A DNA stretch of 64,000 nt from assembly GCF_004795055.1 (NCBI RefSeq), contig NZ_SSBJ01000018.1, forward strand, positions 101,298-165,297, written 5' to 3'. Below are positions 56,365-63,928 of the stretch, piece by piece (positions within the stretch are counted from its first letter, which is position 1; each line of letters begins with the position of its first letter). The notes beneath the pieces are model-generated. The model was not told where the DNA came from, made no database searches, and saw nothing but the letters and a program-made list of their open reading frames with translations. The DNA comes from Streptomyces sp. A1136 (GTDB lineage: Bacteria; Actinomycetota; Actinomycetes; Streptomycetales; Streptomycetaceae). The translations under genes were made by a program, and so were the position numbers.

Positions 56365-56421
56365 CTCCCCAGCCGACGGACGGTCCGCACCGCCGGCCCC
56401 CGCACACCCCTAGGAGGAACG

Positions 56422-57087
56422 ATGCACACCACCCTTCAGGACTGCCAGGACGCCCTCGAAGCCGCCCAGGACCAGGCCCAGGGCCTGACCCGAACCCTCA
56501 CCGCCACCCTCGCCGACATGGACCCGCACGCCGCCTACCTGGTGCTGTGCCGCGACCCCAGCTCCGGCGAACTCCACCTCGACAGCCTTCGCACCGCCGG
56601 CGGCGGCACGCAGTGCGTCTTCGACTTCGACGACGTGGACACCCTCCCCGAGCTCACCGACCCCGAACTGCGCGCGGCCTGGGGCCGGACCGACCCGCGC
56701 GACCCTCAGGCCCTGCTCCAGGTCCTCCGCCACCTCGACCGCCTCGGCGCATCGTTCGGCCGGCTCCCCGACGCTGCCCAGGCGCAGGCCGACCCGTACG
56801 AGGACACGTCGGCCCTGCTGTGCCTCGTGGTCAACGCCGACGCGCCCGAGCCCGAGGGCCACGACCTGGAAGTGACCGTGTGCCTCGCCCTGACCGTGAC
56901 CGAGGAGGTCACCTACGAGTTCACCTCCGAGGTCCGTCTCCCCGCGTACATCGCCAACAACCCGAGCGCCCTCCACGGCTACCTCTCCGAGAACGAGGAG
57001 CTCTGGCTCGACGACCTTGACCCCGTCAGCGGCGTCACCATCAACGAGCGCAGCCTGGACGACGTCGAACTCACCCTCGCCGCCTAG
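56422..57087 (+). CDS. Hypothetical acidic protein (221 aa)
   Basis: ATG after CTAGGAGGAACG, a near-ideal site. N-terminal coiled-coil helix (QDCQDALEAAQDQAQGLTRT), acidic core (TQCVFDFDDVDTLPELTDPE) and beta end (LEVTVCLALTVTEEVTYEFT, SGVTINERSLDDVELTLAA). No promoter of the leader family precedes it. Not recognised. Confidence 0.6.
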   Translation: MHTTLQDCQDALEAAQDQAQGLTRTLTATLADMDPHAAYLVLCRDPSSGELHLDSLRTAGGGTQCVFDFDDVDTLPELTDPELRAAWGRTDPRDPQALLQVLRHLDRLGASFGRLPDAAQAQADPYEDTSALLCLVVNADAPEPEGHDLEVTVCLALTVTEEVTYEFTSEVRLPAYIANNPSALHGYLSENEELWLDDLDPVSGVTINERSLDDVELTLAA

Positions 57088-57140
57088 ACCTCCCACGACC
57101 GCATACGGGCGCTGAGGGCGCCCAGGAAGGCACGAAGCGC

Positions 57141-57350
57141 ATGCCGGAGTACAGCATCAGCTGGAACATCGAGATCGACGCCGACACGCCCGTACACGCC
57201 GCCTTCGCGGCGCTGGCTCTCCACCGCGACCACACGTCCTGGGCCACGGTCTTCACCGTCCACACAGACGACGGTGACGTGGTCGTCGACCTCAACCCCG
57301 ACCAGCCGGGCCCGCCGCGACTGAGCGGCCCCTGGACTCTGACCGCATAG
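57141..57350 (+). CDS. Small beta protein (69 aa)
   Basis: ATG after CCCAGGAAGGCACGAAGC. Product MPEYSISWNIEIDADTPVHA, then LALHRDHTSWATVFTVHTDD and a DLNPDQPGPP tail. Found 53 bases after the previous gene, likely co-transcribed; hairpin follows. No family recognised. Confidence 0.6.
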   Translation: MPEYSISWNIEIDADTPVHAAFAALALHRDHTSWATVFTVHTDDGDVVVDLNPDQPGPPRLSGPWTLTA

Positions 57351-57365
57351 CCCCCGTACCTCCTC

Positions 57366-57401
57366 GCGCCCCGGCGCGGCCCACCAGCCGCGCCGGGGCG
57401 C
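57366..57401. terminator. Strong hairpin terminator
   Basis: GCGCCCCGGCGCGGC-CCACCA-GCCGCGCCGGGGCGC, perfect 15-bp stem. The 250 bases after it hold no gene I can support. Confidence 0.82.
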
Positions 57402-57659
57402 AGCCGTGCCCGGCCGCCCAGGTGTATCCCGCCGGCCGTGGGCGGCGGCCGGGCGTTCCCTCCAGGCCCGTGGACGCTGCCGGCGCGCCCTCGGCCGGCC
57501 GCGGAGCCTCCACCGCGGCCGCCGCCGGCCCGCGCGGCCGGCGCTTGAACGCCGGCGCCCTGGAGCAGAGGACGGGCCGACGGCACGGCCGCGGGCTCCG
57601 CCGGCACCCCTCGGGCATGCCGCTGAACAGGGGAAATAGTGGCCTGCACCGTTCCGAAA

Positions 57660-57710
57660 GTGATGAGTACCAGGTATAGTTATGTCGTGGATTGGCGGTG
57701 GCAGCCGACC
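57660..57710 (+). promoter_or_regulatory. Leader family copy 15
   Basis: GTGATGAG at 57660, TATAGT at 57675-57680, TATGTCGT, hairpin GATTGGC-GGTGGCA-GCCGACC (57690-57710) with one mismatch, then ACCGAAAACCAACTCCC and AGGAAAGG. Confidence 0.8.
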
Positions 57711-57746
57711 CGCACCGAAAACCAACTCCCAGGAAAGGGGACCCCT

Positions 57747-58118
57747 ATGCCCACCCTCCTCCAGAACGGCTACGCCCTGCGGGTCGAGCCCACCGGCGGC
57801 TTCCGCCTGCTCGACTGGGACGCCGACACCTACCCGCAGGACGCGCTCGGCACCGACCAGGTCCGTTCCATCGACCTGACCACCCAGCTGATCATGTGGA
57901 CCGACGAGCTGGCCGTCCCGCTCGGCCTCCCCGCCAACGCCCCCGCGCGCCAGCTCCTCCACGCCTACCAGGCCAACCCCACCCCCGTCTGCGGCGTGGC
58001 CGTCTTCACCGGATCCACGCGCGGCGGAGCCCTGCTCGGCCTCACCGAGGACCAGGCGCTCATGCTCGTCGACCGCTACTTCAGCCGTCACCGGGACGTC
58101 CCCCGGCCGCGCCGCTAA
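57747..58118 (+). CDS. DUF3846-like protein (123 aa), paralogue of 63088
   Basis: ATG after AGGAAAGGGGACCCCT, under leader copy 15. Order YALRVEPTGGFRLLDWDADT, SIDLTTQLIMWTDELAVPLG, NPTPVCGVAVFTGSTRGGAL and GLTEDQALMLVDRYF parallels the gene at 63088 and the DUF3846 family (short phage/plasmid proteins with a conserved NP.A....G......G pattern). Function unknown. Confidence 0.68.
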   Translation: MPTLLQNGYALRVEPTGGFRLLDWDADTYPQDALGTDQVRSIDLTTQLIMWTDELAVPLGLPANAPARQLLHAYQANPTPVCGVAVFTGSTRGGALLGLTEDQALMLVDRYFSRHRDVPRPRR

Positions 58119-58132
58119 ACGCAGGTCACCCC

Positions 58133-58159
58133 GGGCCCCGGAACCGAATTCCGGGGCCC
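58133..58159. terminator. Hairpin terminator
   Basis: GGGCCCCGGAA-CCGAA-TTCCGGGGCCC, perfect 11-bp stem. Confidence 0.75.
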
Positions 58160-58183
58160 TCGAATTCGACGAAAGGAAAACCC

Positions 58184-58456
58184 GTGAAATACACCTACAC
58201 CATCATCGGAGACTGGTACGAAGTCTGGGATCTCGCCGATTCGTTCGCGGTCGTCGCCGAGGGAGCGGATTTCGAGGAGGCCAAGACGAACGCGGCCGCC
58301 GCGGTGCTGGAGACCTTCCCGTGGCGCGCCGAGGAGGACGGCGAGACCCCCGAGACCCTCTGGGGAGGCGACAACGGCGCCTACGTCGTCGCCGCCTTCC
58401 TCGGAGACCTCGGCGCCCAGGCGGTCGACGCTGCGAACTTCCGGCTGATCGCATGA
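58184..58456 (+). CDS. Hypothetical protein (90 aa)
   Basis: GTG after CGAAAGGAAAACCC. Small alpha/beta protein (KYTYTIIGDWYEVWDLADSF, ADFEEAKTNAAAAVLETFPW). Stop overlaps the next start (ATGA), so the two are coupled. This stretch (58130-58330) is slightly less GC-rich than its surroundings. Not recognised. Confidence 0.62.
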   Translation: MKYTYTIIGDWYEVWDLADSFAVVAEGADFEEAKTNAAAAVLETFPWRAEEDGETPETLWGGDNGAYVVAAFLGDLGAQAVDAANFRLIA

Positions 58457-59001
58457 CCGCCACCGAGACGCAGACGTACACCGTCATCGGCCTGACCCTC
58501 GACGTCGACCGCACGGAGCTGCTCATCGCGGCCGTGGTCGCGGGCACCGTCGCCGACCAGATCGAGCTGCTGGCCACCAGCGAGGAGGACTTCACCCGGT
58601 GGGCCGAGGAGTTCAACGCCCCCGACCCGGACACCGCCGCGGACCTGGCCCATGCGTTCTGCCGTGACTTCGGTTACGCCGAGGAGGACACCGCAGGGGA
58701 GTACCTCCAGCGGGTCCTGGCCGAGGCGGGTATCGAAGCCACCAGGGGCGCCCACCCGGGCTCCGGCTGCTCCTGGGTCGCCGTCCCCACCCCCGACGGC
58801 GGCGAGGTCCTGCTCACCGGCCAGGACCGGCACGAGGCCGAGGTGGACTACCCGCTGACCGATCACGCCGGTTGGCTCGCCTGCGGCTACGACGAGGACG
58901 GCGCCGAGTTCACCGTCCTGTACGACTCCCACACCCCCGACCTGGCCGCCGACACCGCCGACGCCGTCGCGGCCGTACGCGCCAGCGTCACGACCGGCTA
59001 G
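58453..59001 (+). CDS. Hypothetical acidic protein (182 aa)
   Basis: ATG overlaps the previous stop. QTYTVIGLTLDVDRTELLIA at the start, helical middle (AADLAHAFCRDFGYAEEDTA), then VAVPTPDGGEVLLTGQDRHE and a very acidic end. Both this and the preceding product begin with a TYT(I/V)IG strand, so they may share a fold. Not recognised. Confidence 0.6.
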   Translation: MTATETQTYTVIGLTLDVDRTELLIAAVVAGTVADQIELLATSEEDFTRWAEEFNAPDPDTAADLAHAFCRDFGYAEEDTAGEYLQRVLAEAGIEATRGAHPGSGCSWVAVPTPDGGEVLLTGQDRHEAEVDYPLTDHAGWLACGYDEDGAEFTVLYDSHTPDLAADTADAVAAVRASVTTG

Positions 59002-59016
59002 ACGCCCTCCCACCCT

Positions 59017-59055
59017 GCGCCCCCACCTTGCCCCTGCCACACGGTGGGGGCGCAC
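59017..59055. terminator. Hairpin terminator
   Basis: TGCGCCCCCACC pairs perfectly with GGTGGGGGCGCA across a 15-base loop. Confidence 0.75.
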
Positions 59056-59240
59056 TCGTGTTCCGGTCGGCAGGCGCACCGGGCAGCCCGTGGCGGACTC
59101 CCTCCCGCACCCTTCGCGCCGGCCGCGGCATGCTCCAGCCACGCCGGCAACAGGGAGAAGCGCCGGCGGCTCCCACGCCGCCGGCGGAAGACGGGCATCC
59201 GCCAATTCACCCAGGTGGGCGGGCTGATGAGGACCCTAAA

Positions 59241-59291
59241 GTGATCCAAGTGTGTTATAGTTGTCTTGCTGGTCGGCGGTGGCAGTCGACC
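59241..59291 (+). promoter_or_regulatory. Leader family copy 16
   Basis: GTGATCCA at 59241, TATAGT at 59256-59261, TTGTCTTGC, hairpin GGTCGGC-GGTGGCA-GTCGACC (one G-U), then ACCGAATCCACGCAC and GAGGAG. Confidence 0.82.
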
Positions 59292-59328
59292 ACAAACCGA
59301 ATCCACGCACAGCCGTGAGGAGACACCC

Positions 59329-59583
59329 ATGTCCGACACCCTGCTCCGCACCCTCGACCTCATCGAGCCCGGCGACCTGGTCCTCTACCACGGCAGCAAG
59401 CCCGAGCATCACGGCTTCTACCTGGCCCGGCCGTGCGACTGCTTCTACTGCGGACGTGCGGACCACCTCGGGAGCGCCGACACCCGCTACCACCTCACCG
59501 ACCCCTTCGCCGAGGACCCGGACGCCTGCGTGGTGCACCACGTGCGCCGAGCGTCCATCACCCGGTCCGCCGCCAACACCTGA
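59329..59583 (+). CDS. Small protein with Cys pair (84 aa)
   Basis: ATG after GAGGAGACACCC, under leader copy 16. LLRTLDLIEPGDLVLYHGSK, then HHGFYLARPCDCFYCGRADH, an SH3-like start with C-x-C-x2-C that may hold metal. Terminator follows. Not recognised. Confidence 0.62.
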   Translation: MSDTLLRTLDLIEPGDLVLYHGSKPEHHGFYLARPCDCFYCGRADHLGSADTRYHLTDPFAEDPDACVVHHVRRASITRSAANT

Positions 59584-59592
59584 CCCCCCCCT

Positions 59593-59618
59593 CGGGGCGC
59601 AGCCACCCGGCTGCGCCC
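59593..59618. terminator. Hairpin terminator
   Basis: GGGGCGCAGCC-ACCC-GGCTGCGCCCC, perfect 11-bp stem. Confidence 0.78.
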
Positions 59619-59683
59619 CACCCAGGGCGGCGAGGAGTGGCACCCCGCCGCCGCCGAGAACACCGCTCATGAAAGGGCAGCCC

Positions 59684-60181
59684 ATGACCGACAAGACCCT
59701 CATCGACGGCACCGCCAACCCGGACAACCTGGGCCCCGACGCGATGCGCTGGACCCCCGAGGCGGAGCAGCCGGCCGTTTCCGTGGCCGACCTCTTCGGA
59801 GAGGTCATCCACGCGTACAGCCGCGCCAGCGCCCTCGCCGACGGGGCCCTGGTCGCCGTCGGCGACGACATCGCCTGCGAGGCCGGGTTCCGGGTCCCCG
59901 TGGCCCTCACTGCGGCCGCGTGGGCCGACTGCGTCGCCTGGACGGACGAGGACAACCGGCAAACCCACCAGGACGAGTCGGGACGCCTCTGGGACGTCCT
60001 CCGGATGACCCACTACGCCATCCGACGCTCCGACGGCGGGCGATCCTGCACCGTTGAGCTCTACCGCGTCCCGCGCGACGGAGAGAGCCACGAGAGCAAG
60101 CAGGCCTGGCTGCTCGCCACGTGCGGGCCCGGCGACGAATGGGAGCCCGTGATCACGATCTCCCTGCCCGGTGAGGACTGA
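59684..60181 (+). CDS. Hypothetical protein, DUF6573 family
   Basis: 165 residues; ATG 59684 after GAAAGGGCAGCCC. ADLFGEVIHAYSRASALADG, EAGFRVPVALTAAAWADCVA, DESGRLWDVLRMTHYAIRRS and ELYRVPRDG closely follow DUF6573, a family typical of phages and plasmids, often near replication or DNA-modification genes. No promoter of its own; may be read through from leader copy 16. Confidence 0.78.
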   Translation: MTDKTLIDGTANPDNLGPDAMRWTPEAEQPAVSVADLFGEVIHAYSRASALADGALVAVGDDIACEAGFRVPVALTAAAWADCVAWTDEDNRQTHQDESGRLWDVLRMTHYAIRRSDGGRSCTVELYRVPRDGESHESKQAWLLATCGPGDEWEPVITISLPGED

Positions 60182-60247
60182 CCGGCGGATGCGGCGCTAT
60201 CCGCGTGCGGAAATTTCCCTGGGAAAGATCCACGAAGCCTCCCGGGA

Positions 60248-60298
60248 ATGATGAATATGAGGTATAGTTATCTCGTTGGTCGGTGGTGGCAGCCGACC
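60248..60298 (+). promoter_or_regulatory. Leader family copy 17
   Basis: ATGATGAA at 60248, TATAGT at 60263-60268, TATCTCGTT, hairpin GGTCGGT-GGTGGCA-GCCGACC (one U-G), then AAAACCGGAAGCAG. Confidence 0.82.
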
Positions 60299-60330
60299 GG
60301 AAAACCGGAAGCAGACCGAGAGGAATCGGC

Positions 60331-60759
60331 ATGGCAATCTCCCAGACCCTGACCCCCTATGAGGCCGGGCGTGCCTCTGCGCTGTTGATGGGCTTCGTCA
60401 ACGCGGTGGGGGACGGCTGTCACCATCTCGTTGTCGCGGCATCCGCGAACGGCGCCACCCTCTCGGTCTCCGTGCCGTTCCACAAGGACGGGGAGGCGAG
60501 CGACTTGGACCCGGACGACGCCCTTGAGGCGATGGAAATCCTCACCCTCGCCGCCATGGTGGGCGGTGGCGCGGTGATGCGCACGAACTTCGCCGACCAG
60601 ACCTCCGAAGTCAGGGGCTGGAAGCTGGTGGAGTTCTACGCCAAGCCGCTCAGCGCCTCGGAGATCTTCAACGCCTACTGCACGGATGCGGCAACCGGTG
60701 AGCTGATCCCGCCGGAGTGGGGTGTGGAGTACGTGGCCGCACCCCGTCTGACGGTCTGA
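60331..60759 (+). CDS. Hypothetical protein (142 aa)
   Basis: ATG after GAGAGGAATCGGC, under leader copy 17. EAGRASALLMGFVNAVGDGC, ATLSVSVPFHKDGEASDLDP and ALEAMEILTLAAMVGGGAVM; alternating hydrophobic pattern, soluble. Codon use is slightly less GC-rich at third positions than neighbours. No family recognised. Confidence 0.62.
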   Translation: MAISQTLTPYEAGRASALLMGFVNAVGDGCHHLVVAASANGATLSVSVPFHKDGEASDLDPDDALEAMEILTLAAMVGGGAVMRTNFADQTSEVRGWKLVEFYAKPLSASEIFNAYCTDAATGELIPPEWGVEYVAAPRLTV

Positions 60760-60764
60760 ATCGG

Positions 60765-60802
60765 GGGCCCCGGGGCGCGGGCGCTTTGCCCGGCCCCGGG
60801 TC
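60765..60802. terminator. GC-rich hairpin, probable terminator
   Basis: CCCCGGGGCGCGGGC pairs imperfectly with GCCCGGCCCCGGG around GCTTT. Confidence 0.5.
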
Positions 60803-60937
60803 CTCTCCGGCCTAACCCTGTCCGCCCCGCCCTGTCCGGCCGCCTCCGCGCCGTCTGCACACAGGGAGGAGGCCGGCGTTTGCCTCGCTCGGCCGGCCGT
60901 TGTGGGCGGTGCCCCGAGAGGTGGCGCAGTAGACAAA

Positions 60938-60987
60938 GTGAGGTGTTGCAGTTATAGTTATCTCGTGGTCGACGGTGGCAGTCGGCC
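60938..60987 (+). promoter_or_regulatory. Leader family copy 18
   Basis: GTGAGGTG at 60938, TATAGT at 60953-60958, TATCTCGT, hairpin GGTCGAC-GGTGGCA-GTCGGCC (one U-G), then ACCGGATCCACATTC and AAGGAG. TAGACA at 60930-60935 would be a -35 at 17 bases. Confidence 0.82.
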
Positions 60988-61029
60988 ACAAACCGGATCC
61001 ACATTCTCAGCTCTCAAGGAGACGCCCCC

Positions 61030-62910
61030 ATGACCCAGTACGTCGCGACCAAGTACGTGTCCGCCGAGCTCCGCAGCCGGCTGAAGGCCGAGTTCCCGGG
61101 GGCCAAGTTCTCCGTCCGCACCGGCACCGGCACCGGGTCCGCCTGGATCTCCGTCAGCTGGACCGACGGCCCGGACACGGAGGCCGTCGACCGGATCGCG
61201 GCCCCCCTCCACGGCGCTCACTGGGACGGGTCCACCGACAGCTACGTCCAGACGAACAACGAGGTCACCGTCACCGTGGACGGCAAGAAGGTCACGGGCA
61301 AGCCGATCGTGGACGGCATTAACACGCACCGCGACTTCTCTGACGACGTCCTCACCGAGGCGAAGGCCCTCTGGTCCGCCGCCTTCGACGGAGCCGACCC
61401 GGACGCACCCGGCGCGATCCGCGACACGGCCTACGTCTGCGGAAAGTACCTCCCCGACACCTGGGCCCCGCAGCAGGTCCAGTTCATCGCACGGGAGATC
61501 GTGGCCCCCAAGCGCTGGAAGGCCGCCCAGGCCGCCGCGAAGGACTCGGCCAAGACGACCGCCAAGCCTCGCCGAAAGGCCGCCGCCAAGGCCGACCCCG
61601 CCGCCGGGATCACTGTCAGCTACACCGCCGAAGCGGGCGTCACCGTGACCGGTACGACGTTCGGCGACGGCGCCGCCCCGGTTCTCCGTACCCACGGCTT
61701 CGACTGGAGCCGCAAGGCCGCGCACTGGTACGTCAAGGGCACCCGGGGCGACCAGTCCAGCGCCGCGCTGATCGCCGCGCACACCGCCGCCCAGGCCCTG
61801 CGCACCGCAGGAATCACGGTCACGGCCGAACTGCCCGAACTCCCCGCCGACACCGTTCTCCCCGCCGCCCCGGCCCCGGCCGAGGACGTCGAGGAAGACG
61901 ACGACGTCCCGGAGGACTTCGCCGGGATCGTCCTGCGCCACACCCGCGCGGGCGGCAGCCTCGCCGAAGGCACCGCCCGCGGCGACGGTTCCGCCGAGAT
62001 CCTCAGGGGCCGCCGCTTCCGTTGGTCCCGCAACCTCGGCTGCTGGTACCTCCCGCACTCCCGCGACAAGGCCGCCGACCGCTTCACCCTCAACGCGCTT
62101 GCCGAGGCACTCCGCGAGGCGGGGCACGCCGTGCACGTCACCGTGCGCGAGGACATCGCCCGCACCTTCGGTGAGGCCGAGGCCGAGCGGGAGGAGCGCG
62201 CGGCCGACCGAGCCGCACGGTTCAGCGACCGAGCCGACCGGGCGGCCGACGCCTCCAAGGCCGCGCTTGCCGAGGCCCGGCGTATCGGCTCCGCCATCCC
62301 GTTCGGACAGCCGATCCTGGTCGGCCACCACTCCGAGAAGCGGCACCGGCGAGACCTTGATCGGATCGACAGCAACATGCGCAAGGGCATTGACGAGGGA
62401 AACCGAGCGGACCACTGGGCGGGCCGGGCCGACGCCGCTGCTCACTACGAGCAGCACCGCAAGGACCCGGGCCGCACCCTGCGCCGTCTCAAGGAGCTTG
62501 AGGCCACCCTCCGGGGCCTGGAAAAGCTGCTGGCTGGGGAGCCCGCATTCGGTTCCTCGTGGGACATCAGCAAGCCGGAGAACGTCGCGGAACTCACCCG
62601 CCGCCACGCCGAGACCGCTGACGAGATGGCCCACTGGCGGGAGATCATCGCGAAGGCGGAGGCCGACGGGGTCAAGCTCTGGTCCCGCGCCGACTTCGTC
62701 AAGGGCGACTACGCCCGCTCGCGCGGCCGCTGGTACGAGGTGCTCCGGGTCAATGGCTCCTCGCTCACCGTTCCCGGCGGCCCGGACATCCAGCCCGTCA
62801 TCGACCGGAACACCCGGGCGTACTCCTGGGACGACCGCATTCCGTACGACGACATCAAGGGACGCATGAGCGCCGAGGACATGGCTGCCCGCCTGGCTGC
62901 CAAGAGCTGA
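61030..62910 (+). CDS. DUF3560-containing large protein (626 aa)
   Basis: ATG after CAAGGAGACGCCCCC, under leader copy 18. Residues ~1-110 (YVSAELRSRLKAEFPGAKFS, AWISVSWTDGPDTEAVDRIA) resemble the large-polyvalent-protein-associated domain LPD29. Two similar blocks around FDWSRKAAHWYV (~230) and FRWSRNLGCWYLP (~335) appear to be an internal repeat. Residues ~390-500 are DUF3560: IPFGQPILVGHHSEKRHRRD, then a long coiled coil. The C-terminus ends DDRIPYDDIKGRMSAEDM. Such proteins are common on phages and conjugative elements; function unknown. Confidence 0.78.
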   Translation: MTQYVATKYVSAELRSRLKAEFPGAKFSVRTGTGTGSAWISVSWTDGPDTEAVDRIAAPLHGAHWDGSTDSYVQTNNEVTVTVDGKKVTGKPIVDGINTHRDFSDDVLTEAKALWSAAFDGADPDAPGAIRDTAYVCGKYLPDTWAPQQVQFIAREIVAPKRWKAAQAAAKDSAKTTAKPRRKAAAKADPAAGITVSYTAEAGVTVTGTTFGDGAAPVLRTHGFDWSRKAAHWYVKGTRGDQSSAALIAAHTAAQALRTAGITVTAELPELPADTVLPAAPAPAEDVEEDDDVPEDFAGIVLRHTRAGGSLAEGTARGDGSAEILRGRRFRWSRNLGCWYLPHSRDKAADRFTLNALAEALREAGHAVHVTVREDIARTFGEAEAEREERAADRAARFSDRADRAADASKAALAEARRIGSAIPFGQPILVGHHSEKRHRRDLDRIDSNMRKGIDEGNRADHWAGRADAAAHYEQHRKDPGRTLRRLKELEATLRGLEKLLAGEPAFGSSWDISKPENVAELTRRHAETADEMAHWREIIAKAEADGVKLWSRADFVKGDYARSRGRWYEVLRVNGSSLTVPGGPDIQPVIDRNTRAYSWDDRIPYDDIKGRMSAEDMAARLAAKS

Positions 62911-62919
62911 TCACGGCAC

Positions 62920-62949
62920 GGCGGCCGGGCCGTTCAAGGCCCGGCCGTC
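62920..62949. terminator. Hairpin terminator
   Basis: GGCGGCCGGGCC-GTTCAA-GGCCCGGCCGTC, 11-12 bp with one mismatch. Confidence 0.72.
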
Positions 62950-63000
62950 ACGGGTGCCGAGGGCAGGCGACGGGAACTGAAGCACCCCGGATCGCCGTAA

Positions 63001-63050
63001 GTGATGTGTCTGTGGTATAGTTGTCTTGTTGGTCGGGGTGGCAACCGGCC
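63001..63050 (+). promoter_or_regulatory. Leader family copy 19
   Basis: GTGATGTG at 63001, TATAGT at 63016-63021, TTGTCTTGTT, hairpin GGTCGG-GGTGGCAA-CCGGCC (one base shorter stem, 8-base loop), then ACCGGAAACTCACAC and ATGGAG. Confidence 0.8.
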
Positions 63051-63087
63051 GACACCGGAAACTCACACTGCGACAGATGGAGTCGTC

Positions 63088-63438
63088 ATGACGATCGCGA
63101 CGTTCGCCCTGCTCGTCACCCCCGAGGCCGAGGTCATCCCGGTCGACCTGCCCGCCGACACCGGAGAGCGACTTACCGCCATGTACTCCCTGATCCACTG
63201 CGACAACGTGGACGTGGTGGCGCTGACCGACCAGCTTGACATGTGGCTGGACGACGAGGGTCTTTACACCCAGCGGGTCAACCCGTTGGCCACGCTCTTC
63301 GCGGGGCGCTTCGGCCGGACCTACCAGAGCTACCACGGTCCCGTTCTGCTGACCGGCGGAGCCAACAGTGAGGGGGACACCCTGCCGCTCACCAAGGACC
63401 AGGTACTTGCGCTGTTGGCGAGTCTCGCTGACTTCTGA
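63088..63438 (+). CDS. DUF3846-like protein (116 aa), paralogue of 57747
   Basis: ATG after GATGGAGTCGTC, under leader copy 19. FALLVTPEAEVIPVDLPADT, CDNVDVVALTDQLDMWLDDE, RVNPLATLFAGRFG and GPVLLTGGANSEGDTLPLTK align in order with the product at 57747; the NP-x-A-T and G-P-V-x-x-T-G pieces are DUF3846-like. Function unknown. Hairpin follows. Confidence 0.72.
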   Translation: MTIATFALLVTPEAEVIPVDLPADTGERLTAMYSLIHCDNVDVVALTDQLDMWLDDEGLYTQRVNPLATLFAGRFGRTYQSYHGPVLLTGGANSEGDTLPLTKDQVLALLASLADF

Positions 63439-63444
63439 CGGAAC

Positions 63445-63480
63445 GCCTGGGGGAGCAGTCGGAGCGCTGTTCCCCCAGGC
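63445..63480. terminator. Hairpin terminator
   Basis: GCCTGGGGGAGCAG pairs with CTGTTCCCCCAGGC (one G-U). Confidence 0.75.
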
Positions 63481-63525
63481 TGCACCACCCGCCGATAACC
63501 GCATCTGCGAGAGACGGAGCCCCGA

Positions 63526-63831
63526 ATGTCTGTCACCTTCTTTGCTGACTCTGTAGGCGTGGAAGTCAACATGGCCAACTCCAACGCCGCCCGTGTGCTG
63601 GGCGTGCTCGGGTACGAAGAGCTGGCGGGTGATGCTGAGGCGGACGACTTCTTGGGGAGGGTGCTGGTGGCGCTGGCGTTGGTGCCGGTGGATGCCGGGC
63701 GCCCGGCGACGGCCGAAGGCCGCTTCGTCGACTGCGGGCGCAGGGCGGGGTACATCCAGGAGCGGCTGGAAGAGCTGCGCGCCCTGGCCGAGGAGGCGCG
63801 GGCCCAGGGGCTGCCGGTCTACTGGGGGTAG
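63526..63831 (+). CDS. Hypothetical protein (101 aa)
   Basis: ATG after GAGACGGAGCCCCGA. Starts with a strand MSVTFFADSVGVEVNMANSN, then helices (ARVLGVLGYEELAGDAEADD, AGYIQERLEELRALAEEARA). Ends VYWG. A T-rich terminator follows. Not recognised. Confidence 0.65.
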   Translation: MSVTFFADSVGVEVNMANSNAARVLGVLGYEELAGDAEADDFLGRVLVALALVPVDAGRPATAEGRFVDCGRRAGYIQERLEELRALAEEARAQGLPVYWG

Positions 63832-63899
63832 CCGGCCAGCCGGCGGCCCGGAAGTGGCCGGTGGTGGGTGTGTTTTGACGGTGTGTTGGTTGTGTGGGG

Positions 63900-63928
63900 G
63901 AGGCCCGGAAGGGCCTCTTTCTCTTTTC
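63900..63928 (+). terminator. Intrinsic terminator
   Basis: GAGGCCC-GGAA-GGGCCTC then TTTCTCTTTT. The remaining ~70 bases to the window end are AT-richer, end in CTGATG-TGT-CATCAG, and show no gene. Confidence 0.85.
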
